In this document: positions 9,088 through 16,898 of the stretch, piece by piece
How the letters are laid out: the number at the start of each line of letters is the position of its first letter
Position numbering within the stretch: position 1 is the stretch's first letter
Assembly (NCBI GenBank): GCA_937974245.1
Contig: CALJKV010000085.1
Span: forward strand, 3,517-67,516
DNA from: an uncultured Chloroflexota bacterium
GTDB taxonomy: Bacteria; Chloroflexota; Anaerolineae; Aggregatilineales; Phototrophicaceae
Direction of reading: 5' to 3'
Length of the DNA stretch: 64,000 nucleotides
Translations under genes and position numbers: made by a program
Notes under the pieces: model-generated
Database searches by the model: none
The model's input: the letters and a program-made list of their open reading frames with translations, nothing else
Told to the model about the DNA's origin: nothing

Positions 9088-9468
9088 ATGAGCAATCTAA
9101 ACGTACCTGTGGCACTCGTTGTTGACGACAATTTCTATAACCGCGATCTTTGCCGAATGGCATTAGAACATGTAGGGTATACCGTGGTTGAGGCAGAAAA
9201 TGGACGAGAAGCCCTGGCGACTCTGGCAAACCGTTCGTTCGACTTGCTCGTGTTGGATTTAGCAATGCCAGAAGTTGATGGCGTGAGTGTGATTCGAGAA
9301 ATCTGCGACAAAGCTGAGCACAAAAAGATGCAGATACTTGTGGTTACGGCCCACGCACACATGAGTTACAATCTCATTGATGTGGGAGCCGACTTCATAA
9401 TGCATAAACCAATTGATATTGAAGCTTTTTCCAGATTTTCTCAGCGATTAATCATGGCTGAGAGCTGA
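9088..9468 (+). CDS. Single-domain response regulator
   Basis: A 126-residue receiver with VVDDN acidic pocket, acceptor Asp in LVLDLAMPEVDG, VVTAHAH switch Thr and Lys in MHKPIDIEAF. No output domain, so it acts by protein-protein contact or as a phosphate shuttle. Last gene of the plus-strand trio. It faces two lone receivers on the opposite strand across 114 bases, making three single-domain receivers in 1.4 kb. Confidence 0.9.
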   Translation: MSNLNVPVALVVDDNFYNRDLCRMALEHVGYTVVEAENGREALATLANRSFDLLVLDLAMPEVDGVSVIREICDKAEHKKMQILVVTAHAHMSYNLIDVGADFIMHKPIDIEAFSRFSQRLIMAES

Positions 9469-9582
9469 CGGGTATTACCCAAACTCAACAATAGCTTTAT
9501 TATCTGGAAATTGCTCAAAAAGAATACTCCTTATAAGTAACCCTATTCGAGCCACAGGTTAGATCGGCTTAATTGCGATTCA

Positions 9583-9996
9583 TTAACTATAATGATTACC
9601 TGACCTTTTTTTAAGTGTATCGGCGATTATTTGCTGAACATCTTCAACGAGTGTCATTGCGTTGATCGGTTTGGCGAGATAACCATCAAAGCCTGCTTTA
9701 AGAATACGCTCTATATCCCCGTCCATTGAGTAAGCAGTAACCGCGATCATTGGTACATGCGGTTTGGCTGAGTTCTTACGAATATTGTCAAGAAGCTCAA
9801 ACCCTGACATCCCAGGCATCTGAATATCAATCAAAAATAATGATGGAGAAACATCCTCAAGTAACTCAATGCACTGATATCCCGATTCAGCCGTGAAAAC
9901 TTGGGCATTGTGGAATTCTAGCACTAATTTGACCACCCCAATGTTGTCTGATTCGTCATCAACAATTATGACTCTCCAGTTGGATAAATCGTGCAT
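9583..9996 (-). CDS. Single-domain response regulator
   Basis: A 137-residue receiver: IIVDDESDN pocket, acceptor Asp in LFLIDIQMPGMSG, Thr in IAVTAYSMDG, Lys in YLAKPINAMTLVEDV. No output domain. Preceded by AGGAAAG. It is the last gene of the minus-strand run that begins with the diterpene cyclase at 16065, 78 bases after another receiver, and is most likely served by the membrane kinase at 13103-14548. Confidence 0.9.
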   Translation of the reverse strand: MHDLSNWRVIIVDDESDNIGVVKLVLEFHNAQVFTAESGYQCIELLEDVSPSLFLIDIQMPGMSGFELLDNIRKNSAKPHVPMIAVTAYSMDGDIERILKAGFDGYLAKPINAMTLVEDVQQIIADTLKKRSGNHYS

Positions 9997-10074
9997 CGGC
10001 TGATATCTTTCCTGACAGGATTCATAGATGTTCTAATTATAGGAGATGTCAGCGTATGAGAGTGTTAAGATTTA

Positions 10075-10461
10075 TTACAAACCCGGATTGTCCATGATTT
10101 TCGCCAGATACGCGACCAGGTTTTCCACACTAAAGGGTTTGGCAATATATCCGTCAAATCCATGACTCAGGACTTCTCTTTCTGTGTGATCAGTGTAATA
10201 AGCAGTTGTAGCCACAAATCTACAGCCTGGGGCGAGACCAGTTTTACGGATGTGAGCCAGAGCCTGATAACCGTCCATACCCGGCAAAAACAAATCAAAT
10301 ACGGCGATATTGGGCACATGATTTTCGAGATGTGTGATTGCTTCCTCCGCATTTTCAAAAGTCGTAAGAGGCAGCTTGTGATGATCCATCACCATTTGGA
10401 AAATGCCGCATGTATGAGGATCATTATCGACAAGCAGCACTGATATATCCGGCCTGTTCAT
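10075..10461 (-). CDS. Single-domain response regulator
   Basis: A 128-residue receiver: LLVDNDPHTCG (DND in place of DDx), acceptor Asp in AVFDLFLPGMDGYQAL, Thr in VATTAYYTDH, Lys in YIAKPFSVENLVAYL. A strong ribosome site (AAAGGAGGT) serves either the ATG at 10461 or the TTG one codon upstream. It lies between the LOG-family gene and a second lone receiver in the same run as the diterpene genes. Confidence 0.9.
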   Translation of the reverse strand: MNRPDISVLLVDNDPHTCGIFQMVMDHHKLPLTTFENAEEAITHLENHVPNIAVFDLFLPGMDGYQALAHIRKTGLAPGCRFVATTAYYTDHTEREVLSHGFDGYIAKPFSVENLVAYLAKIMDNPGL

Positions 10462-10571
10462 CAAATCAATACCTCCTTTAGAAGATTCTCGAAACGATCA
10501 ATCGCATCAAGTGCTGACATATTATATGCCGGCTAAAGTGAAAACAGGTTACTTTCCGTAACTTAGACAAC

Positions 10572-11126
10572 TCATTGTGGAATTAACTGCTTTAGCTTAT
10601 CAATGACCTTTTCTGGGGTTGGTTCGATAAGATAAAGGTTTTTGAAGTCCTCTGGGCTGATGAATGACTCGGTTAGAAGAGCGGCCATTAACGCGAAATA
10701 CGTATTGAAAAAGCCGTTTATGTTCATAAACACAATAGGCTTATGATGCATTCTAAGATATTTCATCGTCACCACATTGATTGCTTCATCCAGTGTTCCA
10801 AGTCCTCCAGGAAGAATAATAAATGCTTCGGACGCTGATACCATTGCGGCTTTTCGATTTAATAAATCCTCGGTAATGACGATCTCGTCTGCATCCTCAT
10901 AGACATACGGAGTGCCGGACATTATTCTAGGGATTATTGCGATTACGGTTCCTCCTCCTTGTTGAACACTGTGAGCGAGCTTTTTGATTGACCCAGAGTT
11001 GGTGCCGCCACAGACGAGTGTCCAGTTGTGCAACGCAATCAGGCGGCCAAGCTCAACCGATGTCTCCAAGTAATATGCTGCAACGTTATCACTTGACCCA
11101 CCAAAAACGCAAATTGACTTCAGCAT
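10572..11126 (-). CDS. LOG-family protein (cytokinin-riboside-monophosphate phosphoribohydrolase type)
   Basis: A 184-residue Rossmann-like protein with the family motif PGGLGTLDE (106-114), the paired RK (91-92, LLNRKAAM) and an N-terminal ICVFGGSS. LOG enzymes split N6-substituted AMP into free base and ribose 5-phosphate; plant and bacterial members release active cytokinin from isopentenyl-AMP. The first nucleotide-binding glycine loop reads CGGTNSGSIKKL, slightly off the common GGGSxGLMG. It has its own good ribosome site (TTGGAGGTC). Its place after a HAD gene and an Rv3378c-like prenyl-adenosine-type enzyme makes a terpenyl-adenine substrate an attractive guess. LOG genes are also widespread in bacteria with no such context. 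Confidence 0.85.
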   Translation of the reverse strand: MLKSICVFGGSSDNVAAYYLETSVELGRLIALHNWTLVCGGTNSGSIKKLAHSVQQGGGTVIAIIPRIMSGTPYVYEDADEIVITEDLLNRKAAMVSASEAFIILPGGLGTLDEAINVVTMKYLRMHHKPIVFMNINGFFNTYFALMAALLTESFISPEDFKNLYLIEPTPEKVIDKLKQLIPQ

Positions 11127-11252
11127 CCGACCTCCAACTGAGGGTGTCTGGGAACGTCAAAAATGGCGACCTATAGACCCTCATCCTAATCCCCTATGCC
11201 AAAGAGAGAGAAGAACTTAGTTCCTGAGAGACCCGTCTTCTCCCATATCCTG

Positions 11253-11921
11253 TTAGACACGAATTTCTAGCAATGAATGTGCCCACTTCACTGAGATCTG
11301 TTGTCTTAGTGAAACCATACGCTCATTTCGATCAACGATCCAACATAAAAGACCGCAGCGGGTCGCAAATGTGCCATCTGACCAGGGGTCGTCGCCAATC
11401 ACAATGGCGGATTCGAGCAAAGACCTGTCGGGCAAGCTCAAACGATGTTTCAGGCAGGTCCAGAGTGCAATGTCCGGCTTAGGCGCGGCATTATCGCACA
11501 TTGCTGACGTTAAAATATGGTCAAAATACTTGTCGATTCCCAGGCGCTGCGCCATTTCCGGTGCGTTGCGCGTGTTTGACACAATGATTAGTCTCTGGTC
11601 TGCCTGTTTAAGTCTCTCCAGAAACGGAATAGTATCGTCAAAGAGCTGCGGCTCATAGAGATCAAAAACCCGCCTGGTGAGTTCGGCCTTTAAGTAATCG
11701 GGCCAGCTTAAGCGCGTGAACATCTCGTTCAGCACCGCTGCGTCATTTTGGGTTTCATTTGCTTTCTGCTGTGCTGCAAGTGTGATCTTCTTGAATGACT
11801 GTTCGTCAAAAGGAAGATTATTCTCACGAATAAGCTGAGGAAATACGTATTCAAACGCCCAGGTCTTAGACCCGGTGACAAGCGTATCGCTAAAGTCAAT
11901 CAGCCAGATGCGTGTTTCCAT
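11253..11921 (-). CDS. HAD-superfamily hydrolase-like protein with Ser at the second catalytic Asp
   Basis: 222 residues with a helical cap after motif I. Motif I is LIDFSDTLV: the nucleophile D9 is present, but the +2 position, normally the acid/base Asp of phosphatases (DxDxT), is S11. Motif II is IVSNTRN, motif III the Lys in APKPD, motif IV IGDDPWSDG. Loss of the second Asp is known in HADs that are not simple phosphatases (phosphonatases have Ala there). So a diphosphate or phosphate ester role beside the diterpene genes is possible but not shown. It lies 55 bases downstream of the Rv3378c-like gene and 126 bases upstream of the LOG gene, same strand. Confidence 0.82.
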   Translation of the reverse strand: METRIWLIDFSDTLVTGSKTWAFEYVFPQLIRENNLPFDEQSFKKITLAAQQKANETQNDAAVLNEMFTRLSWPDYLKAELTRRVFDLYEPQLFDDTIPFLERLKQADQRLIIVSNTRNAPEMAQRLGIDKYFDHILTSAMCDNAAPKPDIALWTCLKHRLSLPDRSLLESAIVIGDDPWSDGTFATRCGLLCWIVDRNERMVSLRQQISVKWAHSLLEIRV

Positions 11922-11976
11922 CAGTACCTATCTTTATTCCCTAACCGTTAGCAACTGTATCTGAAATCAATACAGA

Positions 11977-12933
11977 CTACTCGGATACACGACGTGTGAA
12001 GCCCAGAACCGAATGGGGGTTTGCACTTAGCGTTAGAATGCGTTCATATTCTTTTTGGGCGAGTTTCGGCGTGTACTGGCCTTTGTAATCCGTGTTGGTC
12101 GAGTGAAAACGTTCGTTAAGAGCAAGATCTTCAATTATTGACTTAAGCGTGTCTTTTTTCATGAAGAGTGAAGGGTAGGGCGTATAGTACATGCGTAAGT
12201 ATTCACCGGCGGTGAGGCTAATCATCAGTGGTGAACGTATCTTGAGATCGCCACTTTTACAGGTTCCTACGTAGAAATGGGGAAGGGGGAGGCTGAAGCC
12301 TAGCGCATGTTTACAGAAGTGATGATAGAGCCTGGATTGGAGCTGTTCAAGACCGTCTGAGGATTCAATTTCACCCCGTAGTTCAGCACGCTCGGCCTCA
12401 CTTGATTCCTCAAAGAATCGCCAAAAGGTATAAAGTGGAATCGAGGCAATTTCCCACACGAGTTTGAGGTTTTGGTCTTGATAGATCCAATGATTCTGAA
12501 ATTCAATGAGCTGTTTTGCCATTTGGTGAGTGGCGGTCATCGGCGAGAACCTGAGCAGGGTATCTAAACCCACAAAGTAGGGATCAATGTGATTGCTACG
12601 ATAGAAAGAGACAAGTTCTTCACCAATGAGTTGGCCCAGTTCTGGCGTGACCAGATCAGCATATTCGGGGCCGCGTTCAAAAAAGCTGCGGAATGAGAGA
12701 GCTGAAATGACCATATTTTGGCCGCCCAGTGTGACAAATGCTTCAATAATATCCATATACTGCTTAAGACTAAATTGACTATAATGAGAGAAATCGGTGA
12801 TTTTTCCGGGTTCGTCATTATACCGATTGTTCTCGAGGATATAGGATGTGCGCGTGCCGCCAATCGCAAACAAGCCGGTGAGTCCTTCAGGAAAACGCTC
12901 GTGTATCCTTTTGGCGAAGGTTTTGTCATCCAT
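11977..12933 (-). CDS. Rv3378c-like diterpene synthase / tuberculosinyl-transferase homologue
   Basis: 318 residues from ATG 12933 (CCAGGA eight bases upstream); a TTG at 12960 is the longer alternative. Recalled Rv3378c of M. tuberculosis aligns along its length: GGTRTSYIL with its DGTRR region, GGQNMVISALS with GIETVISPIFS, EELVSFYRSNHIDPYFVG with EEILSFYKEHEVHVLFYG, and the endings YPSLFMKKDTLKSIIEDLAL and ANPHSVLGF. That family has a cis-prenyltransferase-like fold. It removes diphosphate from a bicyclic diterpenyl diphosphate and adds water (tuberculosinol, kolavelool) or adenosine (1-tuberculosinyladenosine). Here the motif Asp is Gly (G25, GGTR), so chemistry may differ. The class II cyclase two genes upstream would supply substrate. 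Confidence 0.8.
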   Translation of the reverse strand: MDDKTFAKRIHERFPEGLTGLFAIGGTRTSYILENNRYNDEPGKITDFSHYSQFSLKQYMDIIEAFVTLGGQNMVISALSFRSFFERGPEYADLVTPELGQLIGEELVSFYRSNHIDPYFVGLDTLLRFSPMTATHQMAKQLIEFQNHWIYQDQNLKLVWEIASIPLYTFWRFFEESSEAERAELRGEIESSDGLEQLQSRLYHHFCKHALGFSLPLPHFYVGTCKSGDLKIRSPLMISLTAGEYLRMYYTPYPSLFMKKDTLKSIIEDLALNERFHSTNTDYKGQYTPKLAQKEYERILTLSANPHSVLGFTRRVSE

Positions 12934-13102
12934 GTGTAGTTGTCCTGGTTTTCTGTTCAAGAATAGTGGCGAACGATTTCCTTCTATCCCCTCTGAGATG
13001 ATTAGTATCTCAACAGGGCGCTATAACTGACGTGTTATCTCTGCTCTGGCAGAAAGACAAGAGGTCTTTGCCGTCATGGTATGGGTTACAACAATGAGAT
13101 AA

Positions 13103-14548
13103 TCACTGCAACTTTTCTACACGCTTCTCTGGGTCTGCGGTCGGTTGAAGAATCGGAGCAATCGGAAGGGTCACGGAAAAGATTGTTCCCTTATTGAGTT
13201 CCGATTCCACGTCAATCTTGCCACCCATGTGATCTACCAACCGCTTTGTAATTGCTAATCCCAGACCAGTGCCTTTATGCTGACGTGTGGTCGAGCTATC
13301 AACCTGTCGAAACGGCTCAAAAATATAGTCGCCTGCATTTGCCGGCATCCCTATACCCGAATCTCTAACTTTAATACACCAGTTTTTCAAATCTACAGTA
13401 TTTACCTTAACGTTAACCCCACCCTGGGAAGTAAATTTGATGGCATTACTTAGCAGATTGACGAGAATCTGCTCCAGTTTCTTTGAGTCGCTCAATACTG
13501 TTTCAGGAACTGAATCATCAAATTCAATACTTAAATCGATGTTCTTGTCATCTGCCAGACTGCGTAGGCTTTCAACTGTCTGACGCATGGTTGGCCTGAT
13601 TACCACGGGGCCAAGGAATAAGTCGAGGGATCCATACTCTATCTTAGAAAGATCCAATATGTCGTTAATCAGATCTAGTAGCCGGCGTCCGTTGTGCCGA
13701 ATGTGACCGAGAAGCGTGGATTGTTGTTCAGTGAACTTTCCGGCCATACCGCCAATCATGGCTTCGGAATAACCGATAATCGCGTTTAGAGGTGTGCGGA
13801 GTTCGTGGCTAATATTTGCCAGAAACAGCGATTTAGCGTTATCCGCTTCGATGGCACGGTTTTTTGCCAGTTCAGCTTCTTCTCGTGCCTGCTCAGTTTG
13901 TTCCATGGACGATCGCATGTCTTGAAATCGAGCATCAAATTCGACACGAAGGTGTCTCAAGATGATAGCAGATCCCAACAACAATATTGCTGCGGAAATT
14001 ACCTGTTGTGAGGTAGTAAAGCCTTCAATTTCTAGATTTGGGTTTGTGACAGAATAGTGCGAGAGAGCAAATACTATCGTTGTGATTATGCTAGAGGGCA
14101 AAATCTGATTACGCTTTAGTACCAGAGTCGAAACCAAGGGTACAAACATGAATATTGGAATGCCCACCACTTGCCCTGTCAACGATCCATCTAAATTATT
14201 TAGAATGACTATCCCAGAAGCGCCAAAGATAATCGTAGTGACGAATATCAAAGCGGAAATATTTACGCGACCGTAGAAAACCGCATAACCTGAAACAAAT
14301 ATTCCAACGATTATTATCAGATGCAGGGTTGGAAAAGAGAGTAGTTTCCAGTTGTTCCCAAAAACAACGAAACCCGCAAGAAAACTGAGCAGCGTGAAAC
14401 CAAGAAGAATAGGAAGAGTGCTGCGAATAGCCCGTTCGCGAAAGGCTACGTCACGTGATGTGGCATGTGGCTCGAACCACCACTTTGAGATGCGGTCCAA
14501 TTTGTCGAAGTGTCTGGCTATCCCAAAGAAGAAATTGTTGTTTTCCAT
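13103..14548 (-). CDS. Membrane histidine kinase overlapping the diterpene cyclase gene
   Basis: 481 residues. Six hydrophobic segments (~43-63, 73-92, 97-117, 127-143, 150-165, 181-198) form a MASE-like sensor with almost no extracellular loop, so the signal is probably inside or within the membrane. A coiled coil (~200-238) follows, then HisKA with H248 in ANISHELRTPLNAIIGYSE, and HATPase with N-box NLLSNAIKFT, DSGIGMP and GTGLGLA. The start lies 31 bases inside the end of the cyclase gene, indicating translational coupling. No receiver is fused, and lone receivers at 10075 and 9583 are candidate partners. A lipophilic ligand would suit the sensor, but that is speculation. Confidence 0.92.
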   Translation of the reverse strand: MENNNFFFGIARHFDKLDRISKWWFEPHATSRDVAFRERAIRSTLPILLGFTLLSFLAGFVVFGNNWKLLSFPTLHLIIIVGIFVSGYAVFYGRVNISALIFVTTIIFGASGIVILNNLDGSLTGQVVGIPIFMFVPLVSTLVLKRNQILPSSIITTIVFALSHYSVTNPNLEIEGFTTSQQVISAAILLLGSAIILRHLRVEFDARFQDMRSSMEQTEQAREEAELAKNRAIEADNAKSLFLANISHELRTPLNAIIGYSEAMIGGMAGKFTEQQSTLLGHIRHNGRRLLDLINDILDLSKIEYGSLDLFLGPVVIRPTMRQTVESLRSLADDKNIDLSIEFDDSVPETVLSDSKKLEQILVNLLSNAIKFTSQGGVNVKVNTVDLKNWCIKVRDSGIGMPANAGDYIFEPFRQVDSSTTRQHKGTGLGLAITKRLVDHMGGKIDVESELNKGTIFSVTLPIAPILQPTADPEKRVEKLQ

Positions 14549-16065
14549 TTATTCCGTCTCATGTACTTGTAGAATGTGCCTAGAATCATTGCCCGCACAA
14601 TGGTGCGTGGCAAGTAAAGTCCTTTATGTATCCATAGCGAATCATATTGGTCAGAATTCAGGTTGTCGAGCAGCAATCGAGCAGCACGATCCAACCGCGA
14701 ATTGTCTACAGTTCCGCCGAGTTCCTCCCAAACAAGCAGCGAATCCAGGCAGTATGCGGTTTCTTCGGCTGTCGAAGAATCCAGATAACCCCATCCCCCA
14801 TCATCGTTCTGGGTTCGGATGATCCACCTTATGCGAGAATACACCAGGTCATCAGCATACCCTGGTAATGAATACATTGCGATATTCGTGACATAATAGG
14901 GCGAGGTGTGCCATTTATCCCACCAATAAGAACCATTTTCATCAAACCGCCGTAATGTAGCAATGATTTTCGATATCCAGTCGGGTCTATCTTTATCGAC
15001 TCCGCTTAGCCTCAAAGCAGCCAGTAAATTGAGATGAACACTCGGCGAAGGATTGGTCTCATGAGGGAAGCAGCAAAAATGCTCAGCTCTTTCATAATGG
15101 GAGAAGACCGACTCAGTAACGGGAAACCCTGCCCACTGCAGTAAAGCAAAACCTAATGCAGTATCGTCAATATCAGAAATTGGAAAACTAGTAGAATGAG
15201 AAATTCCATGCTCTGGTGACCAGTTTTCCCACAGATACGCTAGTTTTGCGTGCACAACCGGGTCTTTCAAATCAATCGCACCATTGATGCGAAGGCGATG
15301 AAGTGACCATATTATTTCAAAAAGGTCAATGGTCTCAAATGAAGGCATGCCCGTTGATCCCGGCTTTTTTTCCGCTTGGGTCAGGCAGTTAAGGCTGGTT
15401 TCATTGTCGTGCTGTAACAGGTATCCGGCAGTAGCGGATGGCGATGCGGCTACAGTGCCATTGGGGGACAGTACATCATCATCAGGAAGCAGATTTGATC
15501 GTAAGGCCTCTAGTGAAACGATTAAAGTGCTTGTGCGCCAATTTCGATCTGTTTGATTAAGCAACACTTCAATCTTCTTTTGGAATCCATCAGCATATCG
15601 GATCGGTGCACGTGGAACTTCCAGCCCCAGTTCAGTTGCTTCTTCAGCCAGCATGGCAGATAAAATCGGAAATCCGACTGTGTCAGAGTCGTCACGTCCA
15701 AGTTTGCCAACCAGTCGCCAAAGTGCGTCTTCGCCCCGATTCACTCGCCGAGCGTCGCGAGGATGTCCGCTACCCTCTTTAAGCGTTTCTTGCAGGGCTA
15801 CGATAGCCGCCAAAGTTGAGATATAACGATCATGATAATGGACTAACGGTGCCCCCCAGGTGCCATCGGTATATTGATGACGCCTCAGCCACTCCATACT
15901 TGTTTCAAATCCGTCGCCGGGGTAAGGCAGAGCCAGTCGCGCGGCCCAGGCTGTGTCATATGCAACGCCATCGACCCTCCCGTCCCCCAATGATGCCAAC
16001 AAAGACTGAATCTGAAGCTCAAGCTCGTCCCGTTCACGGACGCCATAAATAGGTGGTGTATTCAT
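14518..16065 (-). CDS. Class II diterpene cyclase (Rv3377c / kolavenyl- or halimadienyl-PP synthase type)
   Basis: 515 residues from ATG 16065, preceded by AGGGGGAT. Beta-gamma terpene cyclase fold: N-terminal VAYDTAWAARL, QW-like QYTDGTWG, the class II catalytic DIDD (298-301 in PISDIDDTALGF), WWDKWHTSPYY, a second QW-like TQNDDGGWG and AEETAYCLDSLL. Length and these motifs match Rv3377c (501 residues) much better than squalene-hopene cyclases (~630). The family protonates geranylgeranyl diphosphate to a bicyclic diterpenyl diphosphate such as halimadienyl or kolavenyl diphosphate. First gene of the minus-strand run; its 3' end overlaps the kinase gene. No GGPP synthase is in the window, so the precursor must come from elsewhere. 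Confidence 0.88.
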   Translation of the reverse strand: MNTPPIYGVRERDELELQIQSLLASLGDGRVDGVAYDTAWAARLALPYPGDGFETSMEWLRRHQYTDGTWGAPLVHYHDRYISTLAAIVALQETLKEGSGHPRDARRVNRGEDALWRLVGKLGRDDSDTVGFPILSAMLAEEATELGLEVPRAPIRYADGFQKKIEVLLNQTDRNWRTSTLIVSLEALRSNLLPDDDVLSPNGTVAASPSATAGYLLQHDNETSLNCLTQAEKKPGSTGMPSFETIDLFEIIWSLHRLRINGAIDLKDPVVHAKLAYLWENWSPEHGISHSTSFPISDIDDTALGFALLQWAGFPVTESVFSHYERAEHFCCFPHETNPSPSVHLNLLAALRLSGVDKDRPDWISKIIATLRRFDENGSYWWDKWHTSPYYVTNIAMYSLPGYADDLVYSRIRWIIRTQNDDGGWGYLDSSTAEETAYCLDSLLVWEELGGTVDNSRLDRAARLLLDNLNSDQYDSLWIHKGLYLPRTIVRAMILGTFYKYMRRNKWKTTISSLG

Positions 16066-16345
16066 ACCTATCCCCCTAAGTGCATAAAGCAATCAATGAC
16101 CAACCGCAAGGGTTCTTGAAGATTCTTTTGTCTGTCAGCGGACTAAGCCCACCCTTCAAAATCTCGCGAACCTCTTAAAGTCAAGCACAAGATTGTGATT
16201 ATCTACATTATTTAAAGAATCTGGTAAGCAGGTCATCAAGAGATCATTCAATATTAAAACGCAGTGACTATATCTGAAGAAAGTAAAGAATGCAGTTTAG
16301 AGAGATTATGGTCTGGAAATTGAAAATCTGCAAGTTTATGTTGTG

Positions 16346-16456
16346 TCTTTGGACTGATATAAGTCTACCAGCAACGTGCCGTAGTAAATCCACGTCTTCA
16401 GTGCCAAATCGTTGATACCGATTATCTGAGAGATTCGAGAAGTGGAAGACGTGTTT
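16346..16456 (-). pseudogene. Possible GAF-domain relic in the 16066-16898 gap
   Basis: The minus strand encodes HFSNLSDNRYQRFGTEDVDL then LRHVAGRLIS, resembling the end of a GAF domain (phe-x-x-x-asp-x-x-leu-leu-x-x-val-ala). No kinase or other domain continues it. The rest of this 0.8-kb gap has no recognisable gene; it should hold the promoter of the diterpene run. Short match, so tentative. Confidence 0.3.
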
Positions 16457-16898
16457 GGCAGATAATTGCATCTCCACTAGTGACCATCGGAGCGCATTTG
16501 AGCAAGAGGGAGGTCGCTTTAGCACTCATCGCAAAAACAATGTAGCGTACATCCTAGAACATGATGTATGGGATTGTCATTGTGTACATCTTTTTATTCT
16601 CATGGGGCATTTGCCTGACACTGTTTTTACCATGACCGAACGTGTGCGAGCGTTCCTCCGCCAAAAGTCTGAATAGAAAAGCCGGGAGTATGGAACACGA
16701 CTAAACGCTGTTGCGATCCTGCCTCGCGGAACTTCCATATTCAGGATTCAGGTTGGGTTTTGATAGGCGAATTTATTGCAAGTGTGTTCCAGTTAAAGAG
16801 GCAGACAATCACACGCTGATGAATTTGACTGATCTAAGCATAAGGAGAATTACTCCCGGCACATAGTTATCTCCCAGACGCTATTGGTCTGCCAGCCT

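Noticed and set aside
11977..12933. Undecaprenyl diphosphate synthase (ordinary cis-prenyltransferase)
   Set aside because: The DGNGRW motif is absent and the match to Rv3378c runs along the whole length.
14518..16065. Squalene-hopene cyclase
   Set aside because: Too short (515 residues), and the motifs AYDTAW, DIDD near 298 and AEETAYC fit Rv3377c-type class II diterpene cyclases.
16455..16676. Small plus-strand open frame of 73 codons
   Set aside because: No ribosome site, no recognisable motif, and it overlaps a better minus-strand GAF-like relic.
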